A stretch of DNA of 64,000 bases from Pseudozobellia thermophila (GCF_900141855.1 NZ_FQYU01000001.1:221402-285401), one strand, 5' to 3'; positions 44,111 to 53,897 are shown, counted from the stretch's first letter. Notes: generated from the sequence alone by a model not told the origin. Numbers and translations: made by a program.

Positions 44111-44425
44111 AACCACTAATTGTTTAGTTTATCAAGCTTGTTCAGGCCCGCTTATGGCCCGATTGGTATAATCGCTGCCTAGGCGTATTCAGAAAAATCA
44201 CCAGACTTACTTTTTTCTTTGTCGCGGTTGTCCCGATTATTTTTTGAATGTTATTTTTTCTTTTCGAAAGAGCCGTTAAATTATAAATAAATACCTTAAA
44301 TACTTCACAAAAATAGGGGCTTACGCTTTTTTTTAACCAATCGTTAACAGCACAGCAATGAATAAATTTTCAATTTGCACTCTATTCCAAAAACAACCGA
44401 CCCAAACCGAAATTTGTAGAGATAT
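44111..44425. other. 315-base divergent intergenic region upstream of the Bat operon
   Basis: AT-rich sequence lies between the SDR gene and the moxR gene. I see no small gene. A TTTG at 44374-44377 and GAAATTTG at 44409-44416 (one mismatch from TAnnTTTG) are candidates for the Bat promoter, but their spacing is wrong for a pair. Confidence 0.35.
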
Positions 44426-45427
44426 ATGGAGGAAAATACTACTATTGATATTAGTGCGGTAAACGAAAAAATAGCTCAGGAAAGTGCGTTTATCGATTTA
44501 CTTATATTGGAAATGAACAAGGTCATCGTAGGCCAGAAACACATGGTGGAAAGGCTTTTGATCGGCCTTCTCGGACAGGGGCACATTTTGCTGGAAGGTG
44601 TTCCCGGCCTGGCAAAAACACTGGCTATCAACACCTTGTCAAAAGCGGTAAAAGGGAGTTTTAGCCGAATACAGTTTACCCCCGACCTATTGCCGGCCGA
44701 TGTAGTAGGTACCTTGATCTACAACATGAAGGAAAACGATTTTTCGATCAAGAAAGGGCCCATTTTTGCCAATTTTGTCCTAGCGGACGAGATCAACAGG
44801 GCTCCCGCCAAGGTACAATCCGCCTTATTGGAAGCCATGCAGGAAAAACAGGTGACCATAGGTGACGAGACCTTCGTACTCGACAAGCCTTTTTTGGTTA
44901 TGGCCACCCAAAACCCCGTAGAGCAAGAGGGAACCTACCCTCTGCCCGAGGCCCAGGTAGACCGTTTTATGCTCAAGACCGTTATCGACTACCCGAAAAT
45001 GAACGAGGAGCAATTGATTATGCGCCAAAACCTCTTGGGGGCCTATGAGACCGTTAAGCCCGTAGTTACCCTAAAACAGATATTGAGCGCCCAGCAAGCG
45101 GTCAAAGAGGTGTATATGGATGAAAAAATCGAGAAATACATCCTCGACCTGATCTTCGCCACCCGATATCCCGAAAAATACAATCTTGAGAACCTAAAGC
45201 CATTGATCAGCTTCGGGGCCTCGCCAAGGGGGAGCATCAACTTGGGCAACGCCGCCAAATGCTTCGCTTTTATCAAACGTCGCGGTTATGTGGTGCCGGA
45301 GGATGTCCGGGCCGTCGTACACGATGTGCTCCGCCATAGGATCGGTATTACCTATGAGGCCGAGGCCGAAAATATTACTTCAGAGGAAATCATCAACAGG
45401 ATTGTTAACGAGATCGAAGTACCCTAA
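44426..45427 (+). CDS. MoxR-family AAA+ ATPase
   Basis: The 333-residue AAA+ ATPase of the MoxR group has Walker A in LLEGVPGLAKTLA (about residue 55), Walker B in FVLADEINRAPAKVQSALLE (about 115) and sensor 1 in FLVMATQNPVEQEG. The C-terminal lid contains ISFGASPRGSINLGNAAK. MoxR proteins act as chaperones for VWA-domain partners, which here are the downstream DUF58, BatA and BatB proteins. It is the first gene of the Bat operon. Confidence 0.93.
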   Translation: MEENTTIDISAVNEKIAQESAFIDLLILEMNKVIVGQKHMVERLLIGLLGQGHILLEGVPGLAKTLAINTLSKAVKGSFSRIQFTPDLLPADVVGTLIYNMKENDFSIKKGPIFANFVLADEINRAPAKVQSALLEAMQEKQVTIGDETFVLDKPFLVMATQNPVEQEGTYPLPEAQVDRFMLKTVIDYPKMNEEQLIMRQNLLGAYETVKPVVTLKQILSAQQAVKEVYMDEKIEKYILDLIFATRYPEKYNLENLKPLISFGASPRGSINLGNAAKCFAFIKRRGYVVPEDVRAVVHDVLRHRIGITYEAEAENITSEEIINRIVNEIEVP

Positions 45428-45522
45428 ACAACCGACCGTTGACCGATTATAGTATCCGCTCAGGGACCCAACGTGGCCGAACCCGGGCAAAGACCTGTTT
45501 GCTAAGCGCATTTTACTGAAAC

Positions 45523-46389
45523 ATGAATACCAAAGAGCTTCTTAAGAAAGTACGAAAGATCGAGATTAAGACACGCCGTCTTTCCGATCATGTTTTTGGA
45601 GGGGAATACCACTCTACTTTCAAGGGGCGTGGCATGACTTTTAGTGAGGTGCGGCAATACCAGTTCGGCGACGACGTTAGAAATATCGACTGGAACGTTA
45701 CCGCACGGTACAACGAACCCTTCGTCAAGGTTTTCGAAGAAGAGCGCGAACTGACCATGATGCTAATGGTCGATGTCAGCGGTTCGGAAATGTTCGGAAC
45801 CACCAACCAATTCAAAAAGGAGGTCATCACCGAAATTTCGGCCACTCTGGCCTTTTCCGCCTTGCAGAACAACGACAAGGCTGGACTTATCCTCTTTTCC
45901 GACGAGGTCGAACTGTACATTCCCCCGAAAAAAGGAAAAAGCCACGTACTTCGTATTATTCGAGAGCTACTGGAATTCAGGCCAAAGAGCAACCGGACCG
46001 ATTTGGCCGAAGCGCTCAAGTTTTTGAGCAGCGTCATGAAAAAACGCGCCATTGTTTTTGTATTGTCCGATTTTATTACCGAAAATTATGAAAAGACGCT
46101 TAAAATTTCGGGAAACAAGCATGATCTTACCGGTATAAGGGTCTACGACGAAAGGGAGGAAGTCATCCCCAATTTGGGAATGGTGCAAGTGATGGACGCG
46201 GAGACCGGCACCGTGCGCCTGGTGAACACACAGTCAAAAAGCGTTCGAAGAAACTACGGAAAATACTACCGCCGACATGTGGATTATTTTATGGAAACAT
46301 TTAAAAAATCGGGGTGCGGGGTTATCAGTTGCCGTGTCGACGAAAGTTATGTGAAAAAATTATTGGGTTATTTTAAGCGTAGAGGTTGA
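45523..46389 (+). CDS. DUF58-domain protein with VWA-type metal site
   Basis: The 288-residue protein has the DUF58 signature FKGRGMTFSEVRQYQFGDDVRNIDWN (residues 29-55). The VWA-like MIDAS segment is MMLMVDVSGSEMFG (DxSxS near residue 83). It is cytoplasmic, without a membrane helix. In Bat operons this protein is the usual partner of MoxR. The stop overlaps the start of the next gene (TGATG), showing tight coupling. Confidence 0.92.
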   Translation: MNTKELLKKVRKIEIKTRRLSDHVFGGEYHSTFKGRGMTFSEVRQYQFGDDVRNIDWNVTARYNEPFVKVFEEERELTMMLMVDVSGSEMFGTTNQFKKEVITEISATLAFSALQNNDKAGLILFSDEVELYIPPKKGKSHVLRIIRELLEFRPKSNRTDLAEALKFLSSVMKKRAIVFVLSDFITENYEKTLKISGNKHDLTGIRVYDEREEVIPNLGMVQVMDAETGTVRLVNTQSKSVRRNYGKYYRRHVDYFMETFKKSGCGVISCRVDESYVKKLLGYFKRRG

Positions 46390-48050
46390 TGCAGGATCCA
46401 AGACTAAAAATACGGTGCCCCCGAAAGGCTTTGCAATGGCGAGTATATTTTGTACTGTGTATTTTGATGCTGACTGCCGGGTCATACGCACAAACACAGC
46501 CCAAGATAAGTTCAAGTGTAGACACGACCACGATCAAGATCGGAGAACAAATCAACTTTACGGTAACCGTTGAGACCGATACCTTGGCCCAGGTAATCTT
46601 TCCCGAGGGACAGACCTTCTCTCCCTTGGAAACCGTGGAAGCCTTTGAAACCGATACGGCCATCAAGGCCGACCGAATGACCCTTCGAAAAATCTATGCC
46701 CTTACCCAGTTCGATTCGGGCCTGTACAAGCTTCCGGCGCAACGCATCGAAATCAACGGGAAAGGTTATTTTACGGATTCTACCCAAATTAAAGTGGCCG
46801 ATGTGCCCGTCGACACCTTGGCCCAAAAGATGTACGACATAAAACCGCTTATCGAGGTAGAAAAAGGCAATTCCGGGCTCTGGAAATGGCTTTTGGGCAT
46901 TTTATTGGCCCTCGTGGTGGCGGGTGGGCTCGCGTGGTGGTTCTTTTTAAGGAAAAAACCCTTGTCAGAAGAAGAAAAGGTCGCCCTGTTACCGCCCTAT
47001 GACAGGGCCCTGATGGAGTTGAAAAAACTGGAAAACTCCAAATACCTTATTCAAGACGAATACAAGGAGTACTACTCCGAGCTTACCAACATTGTCCGAT
47101 CGTACCTAGAGGAAGATGTCAATATAACAGCCTTGGAGAGCACGACCGACGAGCTCATTACCAAACTAGAAATGCTGCGCGATGCGGGCGAACTGCAAAT
47201 AGACAACGGTACCTTGCAGCAATTCAAGCGCATTCTGCAAACGGCCGACCTGGTGAAGTTCGCCAAATCAAAACCTGACACCACGGTCGCCGAACACGAC
47301 CGCAAGGCCATTGAGGAAATTGTGACCAAAACCCACGAGGCCCTTCCCGAGCCTACGGAGGAGGAACTTATGGAACAGGCCGAATACCAAGAAGAGCTCG
47401 CCCTGAAAAAACAGCGAAAGAAATGGAGAATGGCAGGCCTCGCGGCCTTGGCCCTCTTGGTGCTTACCACGGGCGCATCCATTGCCTATTACGGCTTCGA
47501 CTATGTAAAGGACACCGTTTTGGGGCACCCTACCAAAAAACTGTTGGAAGGGGAATGGGTGGCCAGCACCTACGGATACCCGCCCATAAGTATGGAAACG
47601 CCCGAGGTGCTTATACGGCAGGACGTAAAGCTGACCCCGGACATGAAGGCGAACATCCAAGACCTGCAGATCTTCATGTACCGCAACAGCAAGGCCCTGT
47701 TCACCGTGGGCACGACCTCGACCACCCTCACCCAGCAAGTAGAGCCCAACTTTGAACAATCGGTGGAAATGTTTATCGAAGACCTGGAAAGGAAGGGTGC
47801 CAAGAACATCATCACCAAACAGGAAGAGTTTACCACCGTAAGCGGGGTAAAGGGGATAAAGGTCTACGGAAGCGGCCAATTTGCCGTACCCGAATCCGAC
47901 GAGCTCGTAAGGGGGAAATACAGCATATTGCTGTTCGGCGGAAAAGGGTTTCAACAACAGGTGATCCTCACTTGGTTGGAAGGTGACGAATACGCCGAAA
48001 AAATAGTCGAACGAATTCAACGAACACTGGAAGTAAAAACCGACGTATAG
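46389..48050 (+). CDS. BatD-like membrane protein with two transmembrane segments
   Basis: The 553-residue protein has a signal peptide (about residues 18-35), a BatD-like immunoglobulin-type extracytoplasmic domain (about 38-145) and a first membrane segment (WLLGILLALVVAGGLAWWFF, about 168). A helical cytoplasmic domain (about 190-345, with EEYKEYYSELTNIVRSYLEE-like spacing) follows, then a second membrane segment near 355. A C-terminal roughly 190-residue domain of unknown type completes it. It resembles DUF4381/BatD hybrids at the same place in other flavobacterial Bat operons. The second membrane pass and end domain are not part of classic BatD. Start is the ATG at 46389 that overlaps the previous stop. 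Confidence 0.72.
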   Translation: MQDPRLKIRCPRKALQWRVYFVLCILMLTAGSYAQTQPKISSSVDTTTIKIGEQINFTVTVETDTLAQVIFPEGQTFSPLETVEAFETDTAIKADRMTLRKIYALTQFDSGLYKLPAQRIEINGKGYFTDSTQIKVADVPVDTLAQKMYDIKPLIEVEKGNSGLWKWLLGILLALVVAGGLAWWFFLRKKPLSEEEKVALLPPYDRALMELKKLENSKYLIQDEYKEYYSELTNIVRSYLEEDVNITALESTTDELITKLEMLRDAGELQIDNGTLQQFKRILQTADLVKFAKSKPDTTVAEHDRKAIEEIVTKTHEALPEPTEEELMEQAEYQEELALKKQRKKWRMAGLAALALLVLTTGASIAYYGFDYVKDTVLGHPTKKLLEGEWVASTYGYPPISMETPEVLIRQDVKLTPDMKANIQDLQIFMYRNSKALFTVGTTSTTLTQQVEPNFEQSVEMFIEDLERKGAKNIITKQEEFTTVSGVKGIKVYGSGQFAVPESDELVRGKYSILLFGGKGFQQQVILTWLEGDEYAEKIVERIQRTLEVKTDV

Positions 48051-48051
48051 G

Positions 48052-49050
48052 ATGCTAGAGAATATATCATTTGCCAACCCCGAGTTCTTTTGGTTGCTAT
48101 TGCTGCTTCCTTTGGCCGTGCTGTGGTATTTCTACAAAAGGCACGAGCAGTCGGCATCGTTAAAGCTTCCGACCATTGAAGGTTTCGGAAAGCCGGGCAT
48201 CCTACCCCGGTTGAGGCCCGCCTTGTTCGCTATGCGCCTTTTGGCCCTTGCCGCGATAATTACGGCCATGGCGCGCCCACAGACCGAAGACATCTCGACA
48301 CGTACGAAAACCACCAAGGGCATCGATATTGTCATGGCCATCGATGTGTCGTCGAGTATGTTGGCCCGCGACCTAAGGCCCAACCGCCTTTCGGCGCTTA
48401 AGGAAGTGGCCGCCAATTTTATAAAAGAGAGGCCCAACGACCGCATAGGCCTTGTCGCCTATGCAGGCGAGGCATTTACAAAAACGCCCATTACCAGCGA
48501 CAAGTCGATCGTACTGCGATCGCTTCGCGAAATCACCTACGGCCAATTGAACGATGGTACGGCCATAGGCATGGGCCTGGCCACCTCGGTCAACCGGTTA
48601 AAGGAAAGCAAGGCCTCCAGTAAGGTAATCATCCTGCTTACCGACGGGGTGAACAACTCCGGCTTTATCGAACCCCAAACGGCGGCCGATCTAGCCATAG
48701 AATTCGGAATAAAGACCTATACCATTGGCTTGGGCACCAATGGAAATGCCTTATCGCCGATCGCCTACAACGCCGATGGATCGTTCCGGTACGGAATGCG
48801 CCAGGTCGAAATCGACGAAGACCTTTTAAAGGATATCGCAAAAGTGACCGGGGGCAAATATTTCAGGGCCACCGATAACGACAAACTGGAAGCCATCTAC
48901 GAAGAGATCAACAAACTGGAGAAAACCGAAATAGAGGAGTTTAAATATTATAAATACGAGGAAAAATTTAGGCCTTGGGTTCTTTTGGCAGGAGCACTGC
49001 TCTTGTTGGAATGGTTGCTAAGAAACACCCTTTTCCGAAGTTTTATTTAG
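48052..49050 (+). CDS. batA: VWA-domain membrane protein BatA
   Basis: The 332-residue protein has two N-terminal membrane helices, then a VWA domain with a complete MIDAS: MAIDVSSSMLARDLRPNR near residue 100 and LTDGVNNSGF near 195. A C-terminal helix (PWVLLAGALLLLEWLL) follows. Bat proteins sit in the inner membrane and face the periplasm; BatA and BatB interact, and the operon is named for Bacteroides aerotolerance. Its gene starts one base after the previous stop. Confidence 0.92.
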   Translation: MLENISFANPEFFWLLLLLPLAVLWYFYKRHEQSASLKLPTIEGFGKPGILPRLRPALFAMRLLALAAIITAMARPQTEDISTRTKTTKGIDIVMAIDVSSSMLARDLRPNRLSALKEVAANFIKERPNDRIGLVAYAGEAFTKTPITSDKSIVLRSLREITYGQLNDGTAIGMGLATSVNRLKESKASSKVIILLTDGVNNSGFIEPQTAADLAIEFGIKTYTIGLGTNGNALSPIAYNADGSFRYGMRQVEIDEDLLKDIAKVTGGKYFRATDNDKLEAIYEEINKLEKTEIEEFKYYKYEEKFRPWVLLAGALLLLEWLLRNTLFRSFI

Positions 49051-49064
49051 TTGTATAGACCAAC

Positions 49065-50111
49065 ATGATACAGTTCGACGAAAAAATATACTTTTACTTC
49101 TTGGCGGTTATACCGGTAATCGTGGTGCTGTTCATATTATTGCAGATCTGGAAGAAAAGAACACAGCGCAAATTCTCCGATCTGTCTTTGTTGAGGAGAA
49201 TTACACCCAACAGGTCGCGGTTCAAGTCGAGCTTAAAATTGATTTTCTTTCTGTTGGGCCTTAGCTTTTTGATTCTGGGGCTGGTCAACCCCAAGATAGG
49301 CACCAAGCTCGAAACCGTCAAACGCGAAGGCGTGGATATCGTTTTTGCCGTAGACGTCTCGAAAAGTATGTTGGCCGAGGATATCGCCCCCAACCGTCTC
49401 GAGAAGGCAAAACGGCTGGTCTCGGAAATCATCAACCAGCTGGCCAGCGATCGAATAGGCATTATCGCCTATGCCGGACAGGCCTTTCCGCAGTTGCCCA
49501 TTACCACCGATTACGGAGCCGCAAAAATGTTCTTGCAGAGCATGAACACCGATATGCTTACCTCCCAGGGCACCGCCATTAATGAAGCCATTGAATTGGC
49601 CACCACTTTTTATAACGACGACGAGCAGACCAATCGCGTACTTTTTATCATTTCCGACGGGGAAGACCATTCGGAAGGGGCGGCCCTGGATGCCGTGGAA
49701 AACGCGGTGGAAGAAGGCATTCGAATTTACACCATCGGCGTGGGCCAAGCCAAGGGAGCGCCCATCCCGATCAAACGCAACGGCGTGGTGGAAAGCCTGA
49801 AAAAGGACGCTCAAGGCGAAGTGGTCATTACCCGCTTGAACAAAGACGTACTGGTAGACATTGCCGATGAGGGCAATGGCCATTATATCGACGGGGCCAA
49901 TACCGAAAAGGCCGTTGAAACGATAAAGGAGGAACTGCTTCAAATGGACAAAAAGGAATTCGAGTCCAAGCAATTCGCCGAGTTCAAAGATCAGTTCCAA
50001 TGGTTTTTGGGCATAGCCCTATTATTCCTATTTTTAGACATATTCGTTTTGGACAAAAAAACGACTTGGTTGAAAAAGCTGAACCTGTTTAACGAAAAGC
50101 TCGAAGAATAA
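49065..50111 (+). CDS. batB: VWA-domain membrane protein BatB
   Basis: The 348-residue protein parallels BatA. It has N-terminal helices (FYFLAVIPVIVVLFILLQIW and a second one), then a VWA domain with MIDAS FAVDVSKSMLAEDIAPNRL and ISDGEDHSEGAALDA. A C-terminal helix (WFLGIALLFLFLDIFVL) follows. It pairs with BatA in the membrane. The stop codon is directly followed by the batC ATG. Confidence 0.92.
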   Translation: MIQFDEKIYFYFLAVIPVIVVLFILLQIWKKRTQRKFSDLSLLRRITPNRSRFKSSLKLIFFLLGLSFLILGLVNPKIGTKLETVKREGVDIVFAVDVSKSMLAEDIAPNRLEKAKRLVSEIINQLASDRIGIIAYAGQAFPQLPITTDYGAAKMFLQSMNTDMLTSQGTAINEAIELATTFYNDDEQTNRVLFIISDGEDHSEGAALDAVENAVEEGIRIYTIGVGQAKGAPIPIKRNGVVESLKKDAQGEVVITRLNKDVLVDIADEGNGHYIDGANTEKAVETIKEELLQMDKKEFESKQFAEFKDQFQWFLGIALLFLFLDIFVLDKKTTWLKKLNLFNEKLEE

Positions 50112-50969
50112 ATGAAAAACCTGGTTCTTATACTGTTTTTTATTGCCTCCTTTTCTTTTGCCCAAGAGGATGATAAGGAAAGGGCAGAAGCGCTTTCCGA
50201 GTCTAAAGACCTTACATGGCGGGCCAACAAGCAGCTTTCCGAAGATAATTTCGTTGCGGCCGAGGCCGATTATCGCCGGGCCATAGCCAAAAGCAGTGAC
50301 AATGCGGCGGCCCCCTACAACCTGGGCAATGCGTACTACAACAAAGAAACGTACAGTGAGGCCTTCGGCCGGTTCAAACAGGCCGGAGAGCTGGCAACGA
50401 GCAAGGCCGACAAGCACAGGGCCTACCACAATATGGGCAACGTGTTCATGAAAAGAAAGGAGTACCAGAAAGCGGTAGACGCTTATAAGGAAGCCCTTAG
50501 AAACAACCCAAAAGACGATGAAACACGTTACAATTTAGCCTTGGCCAAGGAAATGCTCAAAAAGGAACAGGAGCAAAACGACCAAAACCAAGACAACCAA
50601 GATAACCAAGACCAACAGGACCAAAAAGACCAGAACGAGGATAAGAAAGAAGGGGACAACGAAGACGAGAACAAGGACCAGGACAAGCAGGACGAGGGCG
50701 ACCAAGGTGAGGACGGCGATCAAAACGACCAGGAAAAGGACGAAAACAAGGAGGGCGACGGCGATGAGAAAAAAGAACAGGAGAAAAAACCTGAACAAGG
50801 CGACCAAGACGAGCAAGAACAGCCCCAACAGCCCCGTCCAAATCAGCTGAGCAAGCAACAGATCCAGAATTTGTTGGAAGCCATGCAAAACGAAGAGAAA
50901 AAAGTTCAGGAAAAAATCGATGCCCAAAAAGTGAAAGGGGTAAAGGTTAAAAATGAAAAAGATTGGTAA
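50112..50969 (+). CDS. batC: TPR protein BatC with acidic Gln/Asp-rich low-complexity tail
   Basis: The 285-residue periplasmic protein has a signal peptide (LVLILFFIASFSFAQE), then three TPR units (about residues 35-150), with AAPYNLGNAYYNKETYSEAF as the clearest. A striking low-complexity segment follows (about 152-245) made almost entirely of Asp, Glu, Gln, Lys and Asn repeats, before a short structured end. BatC is proposed to assemble with BatA and BatB. Its ATG directly follows the batB stop, and it overlaps batD (TAATG). Confidence 0.88.
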   Translation: MKNLVLILFFIASFSFAQEDDKERAEALSESKDLTWRANKQLSEDNFVAAEADYRRAIAKSSDNAAAPYNLGNAYYNKETYSEAFGRFKQAGELATSKADKHRAYHNMGNVFMKRKEYQKAVDAYKEALRNNPKDDETRYNLALAKEMLKKEQEQNDQNQDNQDNQDQQDQKDQNEDKKEGDNEDENKDQDKQDEGDQGEDGDQNDQEKDENKEGDGDEKKEQEKKPEQGDQDEQEQPQQPRPNQLSKQQIQNLLEAMQNEEKKVQEKIDAQKVKGVKVKNEKDW

Positions 50970-52750
50970 TGACCCTGATGTTTAAAAATATCTTGACCTT
51001 TTTTATGGTGGCAATCGCCGCTTTGGGCACTTATGCCCAAGACGATGACGCCATTACATTTGAGATGAAGCTCAGTAAGGACAAGCTGGGCATCAACGAG
51101 CGGCTGCGCGTAGATTTTACGATGAACAAGGACGGGGACAATTTCACCCCTCCCGATTTTGAAGGTTTTCGCGTGTTAATGGGGCCTTCGCAGTCTATAA
51201 GCTCTTCGTGGATCAACGGGGTACGCAGTTACTCCAAGACCTATTCGTACACCCTGGCACCTACGGCAAGGGGAGAGTTTACCATTAAGCAGGCGACCAT
51301 CGTTATCGATGGAAAGGTCTACAAGTCCCTGCCCCGAAAGGTAGAAGTTACCGCAGCGGTCGATAAGCCCAGCGATCAAATGACCATAGACGATGTGGCC
51401 GACGAAGGCCTGCACCTCGTCGCCGAGGTCTCGAAGACCAACCCCTACCTGAACGAGGCCATTAGCGTGGTCTACAAATTATACGTTGCACCTTCCATCA
51501 GTGTTTCGAATTACCAGCCCTTGGACAATCCGAAGTACAACAACTTCTGGAGCCAAGACATTCCCGTACGCCGTTTATCGGCTGAAAACGGGACCTACAA
51601 GGGCAAGCCCTATCGCTACGTCGTATTGAAGCGCGTGGTACTTTATCCGCAGAAATCGGGCAAATTGGAAATAGAACCTTTATCCTTGGACGTGACGGTA
51701 GACGTACCTACGACAAAACGGGATTTTTTTGGAGGCCGGATCTATTCACAAACCAACAAAACGGTGTCGGCAGGAAGACGTACGATCAACGTGAAGCCAC
51801 TTCCGGAAAAAAACAAACCGGCGAACTATGGCGGTGCCGTAGGAAACTTTGATTTTTCGGTAAGCACCAGCAAGACCACCTTGAACGCCTCCGAATCCTT
51901 GCAGGCGATCGTAGAGGTCAGCGGCAAGGGCAATTTAAAGCTCTTTCAACTACCGGAACCCGACCTGCCCGGTTCATTGGAGGTATACGACCCCGAATTC
52001 AGCGAAAACGTGCGTACCACACTTTCCGGATCACAGGGCAAGGTGAGCAACAGCTACACCATCGTACCCTCGTTCAAGGGCAAGTACCCCATACCCAGTA
52101 TCACATTTTCCTACTTCGACCCTTCTTCGGAAACCTATAAGACCTTGAGTTCCGATGAAATCATTATCAATGTAAAAGAAGGCCCGGTAAATTCGGCCGT
52201 GGCCAACCTGCCCGGCAACGCAGGCGCCAAAAGGGTGGTGACCACGGGCGACCAGTTTAACTTTATCAAGCTCAAGCCCGACCTAAGGGCCATAGGCACC
52301 AATTATTTCTTTGGGTCGACGAGGTTCTATCTATGGCTGTTATTGCCCCTGCTCTTGATTCCCGTGGCCATCGCCCTTGGCAAAAAACGCGAAGCGATCG
52401 CCAGTGATGTCGTAGGCAACCGTGTTCGCCGGGCCAACAAATTGGCGCGAAAATACCTTTCAAAGGCGAAAAAAGAACTGGGCGACAAAGAAGGGTTCTA
52501 TATCGCCCTCGAGAAGGCCTTGCACAACTATCTGAAGGCGAAGTTGAAAATAGAAACGTCGGAGTTCAGCAAAGACAAGATAGCCTCGCTTCTCGCCGAG
52601 AAGCAAGTTGACCAAGGTACATCGGACGGATTTATAGCCTTATTAAAAAATTGCGAGATGGCACGTTACAGCCCGTTTTCAGACGTTCAAATGCAGCAAG
52701 ATTACGATAAGGCCAGTGAAGTGATTTCGCAATTGGACAAGCAGTTGTAA
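50969..52750 (+). CDS. batD: BatD family protein
   Basis: The 593-residue protein has a signal peptide, a large extracytoplasmic region of Ig-like domains (about residues 20-430, with SISSSWINGVRSYSKTYSYT) and one membrane helix near 450 (FYLWLLLPLLLIPVAIALG). A cytoplasmic helical tail ends the protein. This is the BatD/oxygen-tolerance layout. The ATG overlaps the batC stop by one base. The second ATG three codons later cannot be excluded as the true start. Confidence 0.88.
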   Translation: MTLMFKNILTFFMVAIAALGTYAQDDDAITFEMKLSKDKLGINERLRVDFTMNKDGDNFTPPDFEGFRVLMGPSQSISSSWINGVRSYSKTYSYTLAPTARGEFTIKQATIVIDGKVYKSLPRKVEVTAAVDKPSDQMTIDDVADEGLHLVAEVSKTNPYLNEAISVVYKLYVAPSISVSNYQPLDNPKYNNFWSQDIPVRRLSAENGTYKGKPYRYVVLKRVVLYPQKSGKLEIEPLSLDVTVDVPTTKRDFFGGRIYSQTNKTVSAGRRTINVKPLPEKNKPANYGGAVGNFDFSVSTSKTTLNASESLQAIVEVSGKGNLKLFQLPEPDLPGSLEVYDPEFSENVRTTLSGSQGKVSNSYTIVPSFKGKYPIPSITFSYFDPSSETYKTLSSDEIIINVKEGPVNSAVANLPGNAGAKRVVTTGDQFNFIKLKPDLRAIGTNYFFGSTRFYLWLLLPLLLIPVAIALGKKREAIASDVVGNRVRRANKLARKYLSKAKKELGDKEGFYIALEKALHNYLKAKLKIETSEFSKDKIASLLAEKQVDQGTSDGFIALLKNCEMARYSPFSDVQMQQDYDKASEVISQLDKQL

Positions 52751-52783
52751 AAAGATATAAACCATAATTTAAGGTACAGCCCT

Positions 52784-53542
52784 GTGAAAAATTTGATCTA
52801 CATAGTACTTTTTCTTTTTGGGTTCACTGTTTCCGCACAGAACGAAGCCCTGTTTGACCAGGCCACGGAGGCCTACAATGTAGGCGAGTACCAAAATGCC
52901 ATAGACGCCTATCTCGAAATACTCGACAATGGCGAGCATTCCGCGGCATTATACTATAACCTCGGCAACGCCTACTACAAACTCAATCAAATAGCGCCCA
53001 GTATCTATTACTACGAAAAGGCCCTGTTGTTAAAACCCAATGATCCCGAAATTGAGAACAACCTGGCCTACGCCCGGAACATGACCTTGGACGCCATAGA
53101 AACGATGCCCGAAACCGGGTTGTCGAAAATTTACGAAAGCGTAGTGGGCCGTTTTTCCTTTGACCAATGGGGTTACACCGCCGTTGTCTTTATGATTCTG
53201 TTTGTGCTCCTTTACATCGCCTTCTACTTCTTTCAATATTCGTTCAGAAAACGTTTGGCCTTTATAACCAGTATGGTCGCCCTGTTCATCTCGGCGATTT
53301 CAATGGTCTTTGCTTTTCTACAGTACAACAAGTTCAAGGCCGACCAGCCCGCGATAGTTTTTGCCAGCGAGAGCAGTGTTAAATCGGAGCCCAACCTTAG
53401 AAGCCAAGAAGCTTTTTCCCTTCACGAGGGAACCAAGGTCAACGTAATCGAAGGGCTCAATGAGTGGAAAAAAATAAGAATTGCCGACGGTACCACGGGG
53501 TGGATTCCTGCCGAGGATATTAAACTAGTTAAAGATTTTTAG
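52784..53542 (+). CDS. batE: TPR- and SH3-domain protein BatE
   Basis: The 252-residue protein has a signal peptide (IYIVLFLFGFTVSAQ) and TPR units (about residues 25-100, YYNLGNAYYKLNQIAPSIYY). Two hydrophobic helices (about 125-175) and a C-terminal SH3-like domain (about 185-250, with SEPNLRSQEAFSLHEGTKVN) follow. Start is a GTG at 52784. It closes the Bat cluster. Confidence 0.85.
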   Translation: MKNLIYIVLFLFGFTVSAQNEALFDQATEAYNVGEYQNAIDAYLEILDNGEHSAALYYNLGNAYYKLNQIAPSIYYYEKALLLKPNDPEIENNLAYARNMTLDAIETMPETGLSKIYESVVGRFSFDQWGYTAVVFMILFVLLYIAFYFFQYSFRKRLAFITSMVALFISAISMVFAFLQYNKFKADQPAIVFASESSVKSEPNLRSQEAFSLHEGTKVNVIEGLNEWKKIRIADGTTGWIPAEDIKLVKDF

Positions 53543-53600
53543 AACTTCCTTAACAAAGAATCGGGCCTTATGCCGTTATATTTGTAACTTATTACCCATT

Positions 53601-53897
53601 ATGAAAGGCATTTACCGAGTAACATTATTGCTTCTATGGCTGTTTGCGATTACCGCACCTAGCCTTATTACGCTATATGATACGGACAATGCCATAGTGG
53701 TCAACAACCTGAACGAAGAGGAACAGCAAGAATCGGGGAAAAAATCACAAGCAGAAGAAAAATTCGTAGACCACCATATCTTGGATTTTGCACTGACGAA
53801 CTTTTCCCTAAGGCCTGAAATCGGGGATTACCACCGTTTTTCAAGTCTTGACCACACCTTGGAAGTACTTTCCCCTCCTCCCGAGTACAACTTATAG
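53601..53897 (+). CDS. Small membrane or exported 98-residue protein
   Basis: The 98-residue protein starts with a hydrophobic helix that may be a signal or anchor (IYRVTLLLLWLFAITAPSLIT). An acidic, Gln-rich stretch (EEEQQESGKKSQAEEKF) follows, then a tail ending in SPPPEYNL. I do not recognise a domain. Its position 59 bases after batE and before the carbonic anhydrase gene makes it either a late Bat operon member or a helper of the CA-SulP pair. Confidence 0.6.
   Translation: MKGIYRVTLLLLWLFAITAPSLITLYDTDNAIVVNNLNEEEQQESGKKSQAEEKFVDHHILDFALTNFSLRPEIGDYHRFSSLDHTLEVLSPPPEYNL

Noticed and set aside
50535-50927. 130-codon Leu/Val-rich frame antisense to batC
   Set aside because: It arises from the repetitive GAC/CAA/GAG coding of the BatC tail read backwards. 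The hydrophobic appearance is an artefact of the complement.
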